From positions 1 through 34,707 of the IMG/VR virus record IMGVR_UViG_3300025781_000029: a DNA stretch of 34,707 nucleotides; one strand, given 5' to 3'. This DNA comes from a virus. The notes beneath the pieces were generated by a model. It did not search any database, was not told where the DNA came from, and was given only the letters and a program-made list of their open reading frames with translations. Positions 9,701-16,040 of the stretch are shown here, piece by piece; within the stretch, counting starts at the first letter, position 1; each line of letters starts with the position of its first letter. The position numbers were made by a program, and so were the translations under genes.

Positions 9701-12352
9701 CGAACCGTTGGCGGTCACATAGGTAAACGCACCCGTAGAAGGCGTTGTTGCGCCCACCGTGCCGTTAATGCCGCTGACCCAAGATGCAGTCGTGCCGTTG
9801 GATGTTAAGATTTGTGTATTCGTACCAATGCCCAAGCGGGTTGCACTGTTCGTGCCGTTCCCAATAATTAAGTCGCCCGTTGTGGTAATTGGCGAAAGCG
9901 CATTGAATGCAGCGGATGCAGTTGTCTGGCCCGTGCCGCCAAACGAAATACCAACGGTGCTAAGGCCAATGGTATTACCAGTCTTGGTGATAGGTGCAGA
10001 TACGGTGATATTACCGGAAGAAGATGTCTGCACCCACACAAGAGATGTAGTGCCAACCGTAATCGTGCCAGTCGTATTCATAACCCATGAGGTTGAACCC
10101 CATGTTGTGCCACCGCTAACAAATGTAGAAGCGCCAGTTTCAATAAAATTAGGGCCAGTGCCGACCGTGTTAAAGTCAGTTGCACGGGTAAGAACCCAGT
10201 TGGTTGAACCAGAACCAAGTGTTGTGACGGTATAAATACCGTTCTGTGCGCCAGTGCTTTGGTCTTTAACAAGAATGCGGTCATTTAATGATGCAGTATA
10301 ACCATCAACAGCAAAAGCGGCCTGTGCGCCACTATTGGTAAGCGTAGCGCCAACACCAGCAGTTCCGTTGTTATACGTGGCAGTCAGATTGGCCGTAGTA
10401 GCCGCCGCAGAAGCCGTATGGAATGTCGTATTGCTGACAGCAGAAACCTGACCATCAACATATTGTTTGGTGGACAACTGCAACGCGGAAACTGGGTCTT
10501 GCGTAACCGTAACCGTTGTTAAACCAGACAACGTAGCCACTGTAGCACCCAGTGATACAGATGTCGTTCCAAGCGTAATAGATGAATTGGTTAGACCAGC
10601 GTTAGGAATAGTAGCCGATGCCGTAACCGCGCCAGTGCCGTTACCAAATAGATAACCACTGAGAGTAGACGCACCCGTACCACCATTGGCGACAGGAAGA
10701 ATGCCAGTAACGCCTGTTGTGAGCGGCAAGCCTGTAGCATTGGTTAAGATAGCCGCAGATGGTGTGCCAAGGGCTGGCGTAAGAAGTGTTGGCGAATTTG
10801 ACAACACTACAGAACCAGTTCCCGTGGATGTTGTAACGCCCGTGCCACCTGCCGATACTGGCAATGTCCCTGATGCAAGAACGGAAGAAGATGTTGCGTA
10901 TAAAGCGCCACCAGATGTAAATGATGTAAGACCGGTACCGCCGTTTGTCGTTCCAAGCGTACCCGTAACACCCGTCGTTAAAGGAAGACCTGTTACGTTT
11001 GTCATAACGCCTGATGACGGTGTACCAAGAGCCGGAGTGACTAAAGTTGGCGAATTTGACAACACTACGGAACCAGTTCCCGTGGATGTCGTTGTTCCCG
11101 TACCGCCAGATGCTACAGGCAATGTGCCAGTGGTAAAAACAGACGTGGACGTTGCATATAAAGCACCGCCAGAAGTAAACGACGTAAGGCCCGTACCACC
11201 ATTGGCCGTTCCAAGCGTACCCGTCACATGAGTAGAAAGACCAATTTTACCCCAAGACGGAGCAACGCCGACCCCTCCAGAAATAAGAGCATTGCCAGTA
11301 GCCACGTCATTAAGACGGGCCAAGGTGGAAGATGACGAAGCATAAAGAAGGTCACCCGTCGTATACGATCCATAGCCCGTGCCGCCCTGCGTTTCAGATA
11401 ATGGCGTGGTCAGGCCAGAAAGGGATGTAATATCGCTATTTGCACCTAAAGATGCCGCACTAAGGTTTGCCCTTGCAGTTGACGCTGTGGTTGCGCCTGT
11501 GCCGCCATACAGAATACCAATAGGATTTCCCTGCCAAGTGCCGGAACTAATTGTTCCAATAGACACCGTTCCAGTAGCTGTAAGATTGGTAAACGTACCT
11601 GCCGCAGCAGTAGTCCCGCCAATAACCGTTTGGTCTATTGTTCCGCCTGTAATCGCAACGGCGTTAGCGTTTTGGGTAGCCATCGTACCAAGGCCAACCA
11701 CTTGGCTTGGCGTAATAGAAATGGTTACGCTATTGGCGGTTGTAATTTGTCCTTGAGCGTTAATTGCTATCCGAGGAACAGTTGATGCCGTACCGTAGGT
11801 CTGTGCTGATACCCCAGTATTAGCAATCGCAATCGTTCCGCTTGTGGTAATTGTTCCACCGGAAAGACCCGTTCCAGCCGTGATTGATGTAACACTACCA
11901 AATCCGTAATTAAGGGATTTAACATAAGCTGTTGTTGCCAACGAGGTGCTATTGTCACTTGACGCAGGTGTAGGTGCTGTTGGATTTCCTGTAAATGCAG
12001 GAGACGCTAAAGGTGCAGCGCCTAACAAAGTCATTGTTTGTGCAACAGTTAAATCTTGAGGCTGCGCTGGACTTGCTGAATTGTTACCCTTGATTGACCG
12101 GGCGGCCATATTGGCGAGGTAAGTATTGTCTATGCTGTTTGTATTTAAGCCAATCGTACCCGTTGTGGTAATAGTGCCGCCAGACAATGGCGATTGAGCC
12201 GTGATCGATGTTACAGTACCGCCATTGGCGTTGAGGTTTGCAACCTGCTGCGCTGTCGCGCTCGATGACACGCCATTTTGAACCACCATAAGCTGGGCGG
12301 AACCGCTTAACGAAGTTAGAACTGGGAGGTTGGTAACGGTAATGTTGCTCAT
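6773..12352 (-). CDS. giant tail fibre with C-terminal S74 self-cleaving chaperone
   Basis: A 1859-residue Thr/Ser/Gly/Asn-rich fibre, the largest gene in the window. Residues 1-45 form the attachment head (MSNITVTNLPVLTSLSGSAQ). Most of the rest is thread-like beta repeats marked by about eleven GGTG turns and three copies of an 86-residue-type unit with SNSPTLVTPALGTP and TNATGLPLTTGVTG. Near the end there are GIGTTSPS and ERMRIDSSGNLLVGTT modules. The last 100 residues (from Asp1760; SDVNRKKDFEP, LKPTLYRMKD, LGFIAQEVKDYIPQA, KAIQELKAE) are an S74 intramolecular chaperone, expected to trimerise the fibre and cut itself off between Ser1759 and Asp1760. It overlaps both neighbours by four bases. 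Confidence 0.9.
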   Translation of the reverse strand: MSNITVTNLPVLTSLSGSAQLMVVQNGVSSSATAQQVANLNANGGTVTSITAQSPLSGGTITTTGTIGLNTNSIDNTYLANMAARSIKGNNSASPAQPQDLTVAQTMTLLGAAPLASPAFTGNPTAPTPASSDNSTSLATTAYVKSLNYGFGSVTSITAGTGLSGGTITTSGTIAIANTGVSAQTYGTASTVPRIAINAQGQITTANSVTISITPSQVVGLGTMATQNANAVAITGGTIDQTVIGGTTAAAGTFTNLTATGTVSIGTISSGTWQGNPIGILYGGTGATTASTARANLSAASLGANSDITSLSGLTTPLSETQGGTGYGSYTTGDLLYASSSSTLARLNDVATGNALISGGVGVAPSWGKIGLSTHVTGTLGTANGGTGLTSFTSGGALYATSTSVFTTGTLPVASGGTGTTTSTGTGSVVLSNSPTLVTPALGTPSSGVMTNVTGLPLTTGVTGTLGTTNGGTGLTSFTSGGALYATSSSVLASGTLPVSAGGTGVTTSTGTGSVVLSNSPTLLTPALGTPSAAILTNATGLPLTTGVTGILPVANGGTGASTLSGYLFGNGTGAVTASATIPNAGLTNSSITLGTTSVSLGATVATLSGLTTVTVTQDPVSALQLSTKQYVDGQVSAVSNTTFHTASAAATTANLTATYNNGTAGVGATLTNSGAQAAFAVDGYTASLNDRILVKDQSTGAQNGIYTVTTLGSGSTNWVLTRATDFNTVGTGPNFIETGASTFVSGGTTWGSTSWVMNTTGTITVGTTSLVWVQTSSSGNITVSAPITKTGNTIGLSTVGISFGGTGQTTASAAFNALSPITTTGDLIIGNGTNSATRLGIGTNTQILTSNGTTASWVSGINGTVGATTPSTGAFTYVTANGSLASALNAGAYSYGTLGYSDTNIFASYTNSVNTYNEMVLQNTNSGSTASTNFIVSNNLGTSSTYYGELGMNSSTFAGSGAFNAPNTVYLDATSADLAIGTTTNNAIHFVVNNGATDAMTIGTSGAITAGVWNGTTIATGYGGTGLTTFTAANNAIYSTSSSALTAGTLPVLAGGTGVTTSTGSGSVVLSTSPTLVTPALGTPTALVLTNATGLPLTTGVTGTLGVANGGTGTSTAFTTGSVVFAGASGVYSQNNAKFFWDNTNNRLGINTATPQTQLTVVSNTQTTTPTATLPAGTDLYIVGANAANTRITQDAYGTGAYGVFTARMARGTAASPTASQSGDTLAQFTGRGYGATGFATASTGRFDITAAENFTDTAQGTYASVFTTATGANSPTEAFRFGPAGQLGIGGATYGTSGQFLTSGGASAAPSWTTVTLATLGGVVPVASGGTNITSYTVGDLLYASASTTLSKLADVATGSVLVSGGVGVAPAWSNSPTVTALTTGSVSNSGNETFTGTGARILGDFTNATITNRLAFQTSTTNGTTGIYALPNGTSTAASWQATNAANPTNASKILIATNGSTDVQLVSGINGTGTYLPLSFYTNGTQAAQLDISASPVFILGRGDAGATPSASIIRSPNGTGTNITGGNLSLYAGNGTGTGGSGYIDFQVAPVGSTGTTANTLASAMRIDTSGNVGIGTTSPSTILQVSKASTSTTVGSSTAVVSVVNSQSSALGETSGIEFFNRNGSGSAKLAGVYGFYESYNATGYAGSLVFATESAGSSNVTERMRIDSSGNLLVGTTTTTSASIVFPTLVVNGAPFSKGSAAGYFWENRSSAATSTTNWYGWYTTSNVIYLYNGSANIASVNTANGTYTALSDVNRKKDFEPSAIGLDAILQLKPTLYRMKDADEDSPKELGFIAQEVKDYIPQAYVEHTSIDASDKESTYIGLNDRPIVAALVKAIQELKAEFDAYKAAHP
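10686..11231 (-). repeat. 86-codon repeats within the giant fibre gene
   Basis: Two tandem units with a period of 258 bases (86 codons) contain 44-base stretches differing at one position (10788-10831 and 11046-11089). Each encodes the SNSPTLVTPALGTP and GLPLTTGVTG motifs. A third, more diverged copy lies at about 9000-9190. Such repeats extend the fibre shaft and can change number by recombination. Confidence 0.8.
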
Positions 12353-13080
12353 GTTATCGGCCCAGTTAATGGTATCTGAGTGTAGCCATAAGGCAGTCCG
12401 ACCAGAGCGGTGACAATGAGTGTCGTACCCTGAAGCAGATTACCTGATGGTATAGCACTATTTGTTTGATAAGTGAATTGCGTAGCTGTGGTTACAGTAA
12501 CGCTGTACATTCCATCGGCGGCATTTTTAGACAGTCCCTCAACCGAAACCTGTGCGTTGGTGGCCAAGCCATGCGGCGATGAGCAATTAACCGTAACCGT
12601 GCTTGTTCCATTAGCCAAAACGGATGTCGGATTGACGTTTACGCGGTACGCGGTTGATAAAAATTGCGGTTGTACAGCGTTCTGATCCAAGCCTGTAGGC
12701 GCACCAATTGGTTGCGTTGTCGGCGTAAAACCGTCTTGGTTGATCAAACTGACCGTTGGATAGATTGGAATACCCGTTGTTGGGTCCGTAGGAGCGCCTG
12801 CAGATACCGCAATTGTCGTTGTTTCGGCCGCAGCATAGTCTTGAACGCGAGAATTTTGGATAGGCGTTGGATCTGAAGGCAAAACGATGGCGCGTAATTG
12901 ATTTTGTGGTTTATCAAGGCACGGGCTACATACCAGAATACGTTTGTTAATTAAGCCAGCGCCTGCATAATCAAACTGCCACTGCAATTGACTGTGATTG
13001 TACAAAAATCCGCAACGATCGCAAATAGCAAACGCCTTTGGGTTTCTGATAGATACTGAGGCACGGCCGTGAGGTCTCAC
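12349..13080 (-). CDS. zinc-ribbon virion-associated protein with C-terminal beta module
   Basis: A 243-residue protein. Residues 1-75 hold a zinc-ribbon-like four-cysteine motif: CDRC at 20-23 and CSPC at 51-54, separated by a WQFDYAGAGLINKRIL strand region, then KPQNQLRAIVLPSDPTPIQN. This N-terminal block is a recurring phage protein family placed between gp4-like tail genes and fibres. From about residue 145 a Thr/Val-rich module (NVNPTSVLANGTSTVTVNC, HGLATNAQVSVEG, GMYSVTVTTATQFTY) resembles the modules in the nozzle and gp4-like proteins. The GTG start at 13080 overlaps the upstream stop as GTGA and gives the MRPHG opening expected of the family. Its role may be anchoring the fibre to the tail. 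Confidence 0.75.
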   Translation of the reverse strand: MRPHGRASVSIRNPKAFAICDRCGFLYNHSQLQWQFDYAGAGLINKRILVCSPCLDKPQNQLRAIVLPSDPTPIQNSRVQDYAAAETTTIAVSAGAPTDPTTGIPIYPTVSLINQDGFTPTTQPIGAPTGLDQNAVQPQFLSTAYRVNVNPTSVLANGTSTVTVNCSSPHGLATNAQVSVEGLSKNAADGMYSVTVTTATQFTYQTNSAIPSGNLLQGTTLIVTALVGLPYGYTQIPLTGPIT

Positions 13081-14024
13081 CTAAAGTACCCCTGTATTTG
13101 CGGGGATATGTACTGTTGGGCGGTTTCTACGTTTTGCTCGGCCGCAACCTGATAAGCCTCATCGGCCAATGGTTTGAGCATCATGGATTTTTCTGGGTTC
13201 CACATAACGGCAAGACGATGACCAAGGGCATAAGCATAGGCTTCCATCCAGAGATACGGTATATCAACCGTTTGGCCAGACGTATAATTACTATCTTGGA
13301 GTTGCCGCACACGGTAGTATTTAAAATATTGCGACGACGTTCCATCCGGAACAGGCCAGAGAGTCACTGAAGGACCCGGCGAACCCGCCGATCGAGACGA
13401 ACTAATTAAACGATCAAACCAAAATACCGTTGGGAATCCTGTCTGTTGCTTATTGGGATATGATGCATATTCCGTACGAGAAACAGGCAAAATTATACGG
13501 TCTATCGGTTGTGCTGAGTTGTTTGTTGTTTCCACATAAGCGTCGAGAAGAACAACGGTACTAGGATCAACCGAATACGTACCTGCTGGAGTAGAAGACG
13601 ATATAGTTCCCGCTACTGTTTGTGCGCCTGTTGTGGAGTTTGCATAAGAAACAGATCCATTTGACGATGCAGTGACCGTATAAGTGCCGTTATAGCCCGA
13701 TGGCGTAACACCAGACACTGTAATTTGCGTACCTACTGTGTAAACAGGCGTATTTGGCGTGGCAAACGTCAGTGTGGCAACCGATCCAGTACCTGTAGCA
13801 CTTAGTGTGGTAGGCGTTTGGTTAAAGTTAACCGTTTGAAGATCCACCGTCCATAGGTTTACGCCACGGTTAGACCAGTTAGCCAAAAGCATATTCGACG
13901 CCATACGGGCCGATTCCATATGCTCTTGTGCTATTGCCGTATTGCGTATCTCAGCAAGGTTAAACGCATAAAGCGTAAGTTCGCCAAGCGACGGATTATA
14001 GTTGTAAGTGCCGCTCGTAGCCAT
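13077..14024 (-). CDS. P22 gp4-like tail accessory / head-completion protein
   Basis: A 315-residue protein whose first 75 residues (ELTLYAFNLAEIRNTAIAQ, then ESARMASNMLLANWSNRGVNLWTVD) form the helical start typical of gp4-like head-tail connector proteins that add to the portal after packaging. The C-terminal part (IDRIILPVSRTEYASYPNKQ, then PSVTLWPVPDGTSSQYFKYYRVR, IPYLWMEAYAYALGHRLAVMW, KPLADEAYQVAAEQN) is also characteristic. Residues about 80-142 form an inserted beta module (TVSGVTPSGYNGTYTVTASS) nearly interchangeable with one in the nozzle. It has a GGAG ribosome site. The function is expected to be stabilising packaged DNA and joining portal to tail. Confidence 0.75.
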   Translation of the reverse strand: MATSGTYNYNPSLGELTLYAFNLAEIRNTAIAQEHMESARMASNMLLANWSNRGVNLWTVDLQTVNFNQTPTTLSATGTGSVATLTFATPNTPVYTVGTQITVSGVTPSGYNGTYTVTASSNGSVSYANSTTGAQTVAGTISSSTPAGTYSVDPSTVVLLDAYVETTNNSAQPIDRIILPVSRTEYASYPNKQQTGFPTVFWFDRLISSSRSAGSPGPSVTLWPVPDGTSSQYFKYYRVRQLQDSNYTSGQTVDIPYLWMEAYAYALGHRLAVMWNPEKSMMLKPLADEAYQVAAEQNVETAQQYISPQIQGYFR

Positions 14025-14033
14025 GTTGGCTCC

Positions 14034-14855
14034 TTAGAAGGTCGTAGCGGTAGCGTCAGCGATCAGATAACCACCTGCGAAGATTGAACCAACAAATGGG
14101 CCACCTGTATTAGACTTCATTTGAAATTGAATATCCGTGCCGCCGGGGTGGCCCACAGGAACCGTGTATGGAATGTTGAAAATTTGAACAAATGGCGACT
14201 GAGAAAGCAATGTCGTATTGCCGTTCACGTTATAGGTATAACCATTTTCTGTGATGCTATTAGCAATATTGAATTTATTATACTCAGCAAAAATCATATA
14301 GTTGCTAGATGTAAATCCAATGCTTGCGTTGCCTTGCACATATGTCAAATAAAACGAATAACCCTTTGGCACGGTGTAAATCGACATTTGCGTTTGACCG
14401 ACACCTGCGTTGATTTGGGCGTAAAGAACGGTTGCAATTTTACCAGTAATGTTCCCTGCGTTGATGCCATTCGTCACAAACATACCATTGATGCGGAAGA
14501 ACGAATTGGTTGTCGTTGCCGTGCCTGAGCCGTTTAAAGTGACAGATTCAGACAGAAGATTATAACTTGAATCCAAACCATTGACCTGAACAGTCAAACC
14601 AGAATCGGTCGCGCCAGATGCGCTGAGAAGAACAATAACACCCGCAGAAGATGGGTATGTGTAATTACCGCCTGATTGAGTCAAACCTTCCCATAATGGG
14701 CCAAGAGCAGTTCCGCCAATTTGTGTGCTATAGCCAAAAATTTCTACAGGCTGGTGATTTGTGATTTGACCACGCGAAACCTGTAATTCAAACGGCTCAT
14801 GCTTGCCATTCTTGGTAATTGAGTCCCAGACAACGCCAGTTTGAGAAATAGTCAT
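14034..14855 (-). CDS. beta-rich virion structural protein
   Basis: A 273-residue protein beginning MTISQTGVVWDSITKNGKHE, followed by FELQVSRGQITNHQPVEIFGYS. It has a central beta domain (LTVQVNGLDSSYNLLSESVTLNG, FFRINGMFVTNGINAGNITGKI) and a C-terminal strand region with VPKGYSFYLTYVQGNASI and GGTDIQFQMKS. Proteins with this wording are known as structural components of aquatic podophages and cyanophages, often located between capsid and tail genes. The exact site, head fibre or tail collar, is not known. The SNSENVTLNG-like domain also resembles the C-terminal half of the 409-residue protein next to the coat gene. It has no signal peptide and no catalytic motif. Confidence 0.65.
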   Translation of the reverse strand: MTISQTGVVWDSITKNGKHEPFELQVSRGQITNHQPVEIFGYSTQIGGTALGPLWEGLTQSGGNYTYPSSAGVIVLLSASGATDSGLTVQVNGLDSSYNLLSESVTLNGSGTATTTNSFFRINGMFVTNGINAGNITGKIATVLYAQINAGVGQTQMSIYTVPKGYSFYLTYVQGNASIGFTSSNYMIFAEYNKFNIANSITENGYTYNVNGNTTLLSQSPFVQIFNIPYTVPVGHPGGTDIQFQMKSNTGGPFVGSIFAGGYLIADATATTF

Positions 14856-14857
14856 AA

Positions 14858-15256
14858 TTACTTACCTTTTTTTGCGCCTGAAGGGGAAACAGGCCACGAC
14901 CTTCTTGTCGGACTTGTTTTTTCCTTAGACATTGTTTGTTTTTCGGACTTGGACATAGAAGATGCCGCATGAGCGGGCCTACAAGCAGGATATGGACGAC
15001 TGGATTTTTCACTACCCGATCGACCGCATGCCTCACCTGTCTTTATGTCTTTCCAGTCCTCGTGAAACCATTTACCCAAACCGCCGCCAGAATCTTTTTT
15101 GACGCGATTATCGTCACCGGACCAGTGGCCACCGTGTTCTTTATACCACTTTGACGCAAAAGCATTAGCATAAGCCGATGGATACACATCAAATTTGGCA
15201 CGGGCAGCGGCCTTTGCTCGACCCCATAGACCAGCGTTTTGCGCTTTAGCAGACAT
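14858..15256 (-). CDS. DUF5872-like basic protein
   Basis: A 132-residue lysine-rich protein. The centre (KKDSGGGLGKWFHEDWKDI, then CGRSGSEKSSRPYPACRPA) matches the conserved core of DUF5872: a GGL.KWF.E.W.D motif, a CGR and a YP.CRP element. That domain is known from phages and from large eukaryotic DNA viruses, and its function is unknown. The N-terminal 50 residues (AKAAARAKFDVYPSAYANAFASKWYKEHGG) form a separate helical block that is also common in phages. The tail is Ser/Lys-rich (TSPTRRSWPVSPSGAKKGK). The ATG overlaps the stop of the 27-residue gene upstream (TAATG). High net positive charge suggests nucleic-acid contact, possibly as a packaged protein. Confidence 0.75.
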   Translation of the reverse strand: MSAKAQNAGLWGRAKAAARAKFDVYPSAYANAFASKWYKEHGGHWSGDDNRVKKDSGGGLGKWFHEDWKDIKTGEACGRSGSEKSSRPYPACRPAHAASSMSKSEKQTMSKEKTSPTRRSWPVSPSGAKKGK

Positions 15257-15339
15257 TATTTTCGCACCAACAACAAAGCAACAATCACAAGAGAAAGAAC
15301 AATTTGTGCAATTTCACCAAATGATAAACCGACAACCAT
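15256..15339 (-). CDS. 27-residue single-pass membrane protein
   Basis: A tiny gene found by reading the gap. ATG at 15339 lies one base after the stop of the DUF6321-like gene (TAACATG), and its own TAA shares bases with the start of the DUF5872-like gene (TAATG). The peptide begins MVVGLSFGEIAQIVLSLV and continues with a purely hydrophobic stretch to a LVRK end, so it is almost entirely one transmembrane helix with a positive C-terminal cap. The precise overlap on both sides and complete filling of the gap argue that it is a real gene. The function is unknown: small phage membrane peptides can be lysis helpers or virion membrane contacts. No strong ribosome binding site is seen, so translational coupling is likely. 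Confidence 0.6.
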   Translation of the reverse strand: MVVGLSFGEIAQIVLSLVIVALLLVRK

Positions 15340-15340
15340 G

Positions 15341-15583
15341 TTAGCAACCCCACTTGCGAAGAGACTTGTTAATCCGACTATCAGGATCTGCCGCTTTAGC
15401 CGAACCAGTCATTTTACGTTTCATGCCAGTCATTCTAGCACAAAAGTTATCATGACGGGGATTATCTTTATCCTTAGTCGGTGCTTTTAAGTGATGACCT
15501 TCGGCACGGGCCGATTGACGACCACGTTCGTTAAGTCCACCGGATGGTGATTTGCCTTCAGAGCGTGTCCAAGCAGCAGTCAT
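15341..15583 (-). CDS. DUF6321-like small basic protein
   Basis: An 80-residue lysine- and arginine-rich protein matching the pattern of DUF6321. It has an opening WTRSEGKSPSGGLNERGR, a central LKAPTKDKDNPRHDNFCARM, then SGMKRKM-like TGMKRKMTGSA and an ending SLRKWGC. The domain is widespread in aquatic phages and also found in giant viruses; function is unknown. The FCARM and final KW.C cysteines are conserved in what I recall of the family. It has a GGAGT ribosome binding site that lies within the tail of the terminator upstream. With its DUF5872-like neighbour two genes downstream it forms a pair of basic, possibly virion-packaged proteins. Confidence 0.78.
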   Translation of the reverse strand: MTAAWTRSEGKSPSGGLNERGRQSARAEGHHLKAPTKDKDNPRHDNFCARMTGMKRKMTGSAKAADPDSRINKSLRKWGC

Positions 15584-15591
15584 TTTAAACT

Positions 15592-15622
15592 CCGAAAAGG
15601 GAAGAAGGGGGCTTTCGCCCCC
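15592..15622 (-). terminator. terminator-like hairpin, GGGGGC stem with GAAA loop
   Basis: Minus strand GGGGGC, GAAA, GCCCCC followed by an interrupted pyrimidine tract (TTCTTCCCTTTT). It stands seven bases after the stop of the His-rich gene. The broken T tract suggests partial termination, allowing some read-through into the DUF6321-like and tail genes. Confidence 0.7.
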
Positions 15623-15628
15623 AACTTA

Positions 15629-16030
15629 TTAATCGTGTTCTGGCTCGTACGAGTGATGAGCCTTTGGCTCTTTACCCGGATTTGCCGAGGACAATGGGTT
15701 CATATCCGATGCACGACCGCCTGCCTTACGTGGCTTACGATCGCCGCGGTGATGAGCCATTTTACCCATAGCCATACCAACGTGGTGCTTTGCCTTACCG
15801 CCATGCTTACGCTTTTTTGCTTCCACTTCAACGTGGGAACCTTTGCCTGCGTAAACTTCTTCTGGCGACGAATCGTCAGCGAAGTGGCCTTCCATGTCCG
15901 ACTCCACGTCATGATGCATGACATGGCCACCCTTGGCGTGAGCCGCACGAGGGTGTTTGTGATGCACTTCATGCCCATAGTGATGGGCTTTTCCACCGTG
16001 CATATGGTGATGTGCCTTGTGACCCTTCAT
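15629..16030 (-). CDS. histidine-rich KKGG-motif protein
   Basis: A 133-residue protein of unusual composition: the first 40 residues are dominated by His, Lys and Gly (KGHKAHHHMHGGKAHHYGHE). An acidic stretch follows (HDVESDMEGHFADDSSPEE), then further HGGKAKHH and RKPRKAGGRASDMNP motifs. The GG-(K/R) motifs, especially the DRKPRK(A/S)GG(R/K)A block, are shared with the 821-residue protein at 21224-23689, although the rest is unrelated. The His clusters could bind metal ions such as Zn or Ni; that is inference from composition. It has an AAGGAG ribosome site and is followed at once by a terminator, so it closes the coat-protein transcription unit. The function is unknown. Confidence 0.75.
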   Translation of the reverse strand: MKGHKAHHHMHGGKAHHYGHEVHHKHPRAAHAKGGHVMHHDVESDMEGHFADDSSPEEVYAGKGSHVEVEAKKRKHGGKAKHHVGMAMGKMAHHRGDRKPRKAGGRASDMNPLSSANPGKEPKAHHSYEPEHD

Positions 16031-16040
16031 GGTTCACTCC

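Noticed and set aside
10686-11231. Long plus-strand open frames opposite the giant fibre gene (also 9759-10235 and 7485-7901)
   Set aside because: They mirror the repetitive Thr/Gly-rich coding of the fibre, have Val/Pro-rich translations with no domain look, and lack ribosome sites.
9000-11231. Regular repeats considered as a CRISPR array
   Set aside because: They are long in-frame protein repeats without short constant repeats and unique spacers.
4957-12352. Diversity-generating retroelement acting on the fibres
   Set aside because: No reverse transcriptase gene or template repeat with adenine-specific differences is seen; the shared 29-base segment is better explained by recombination.
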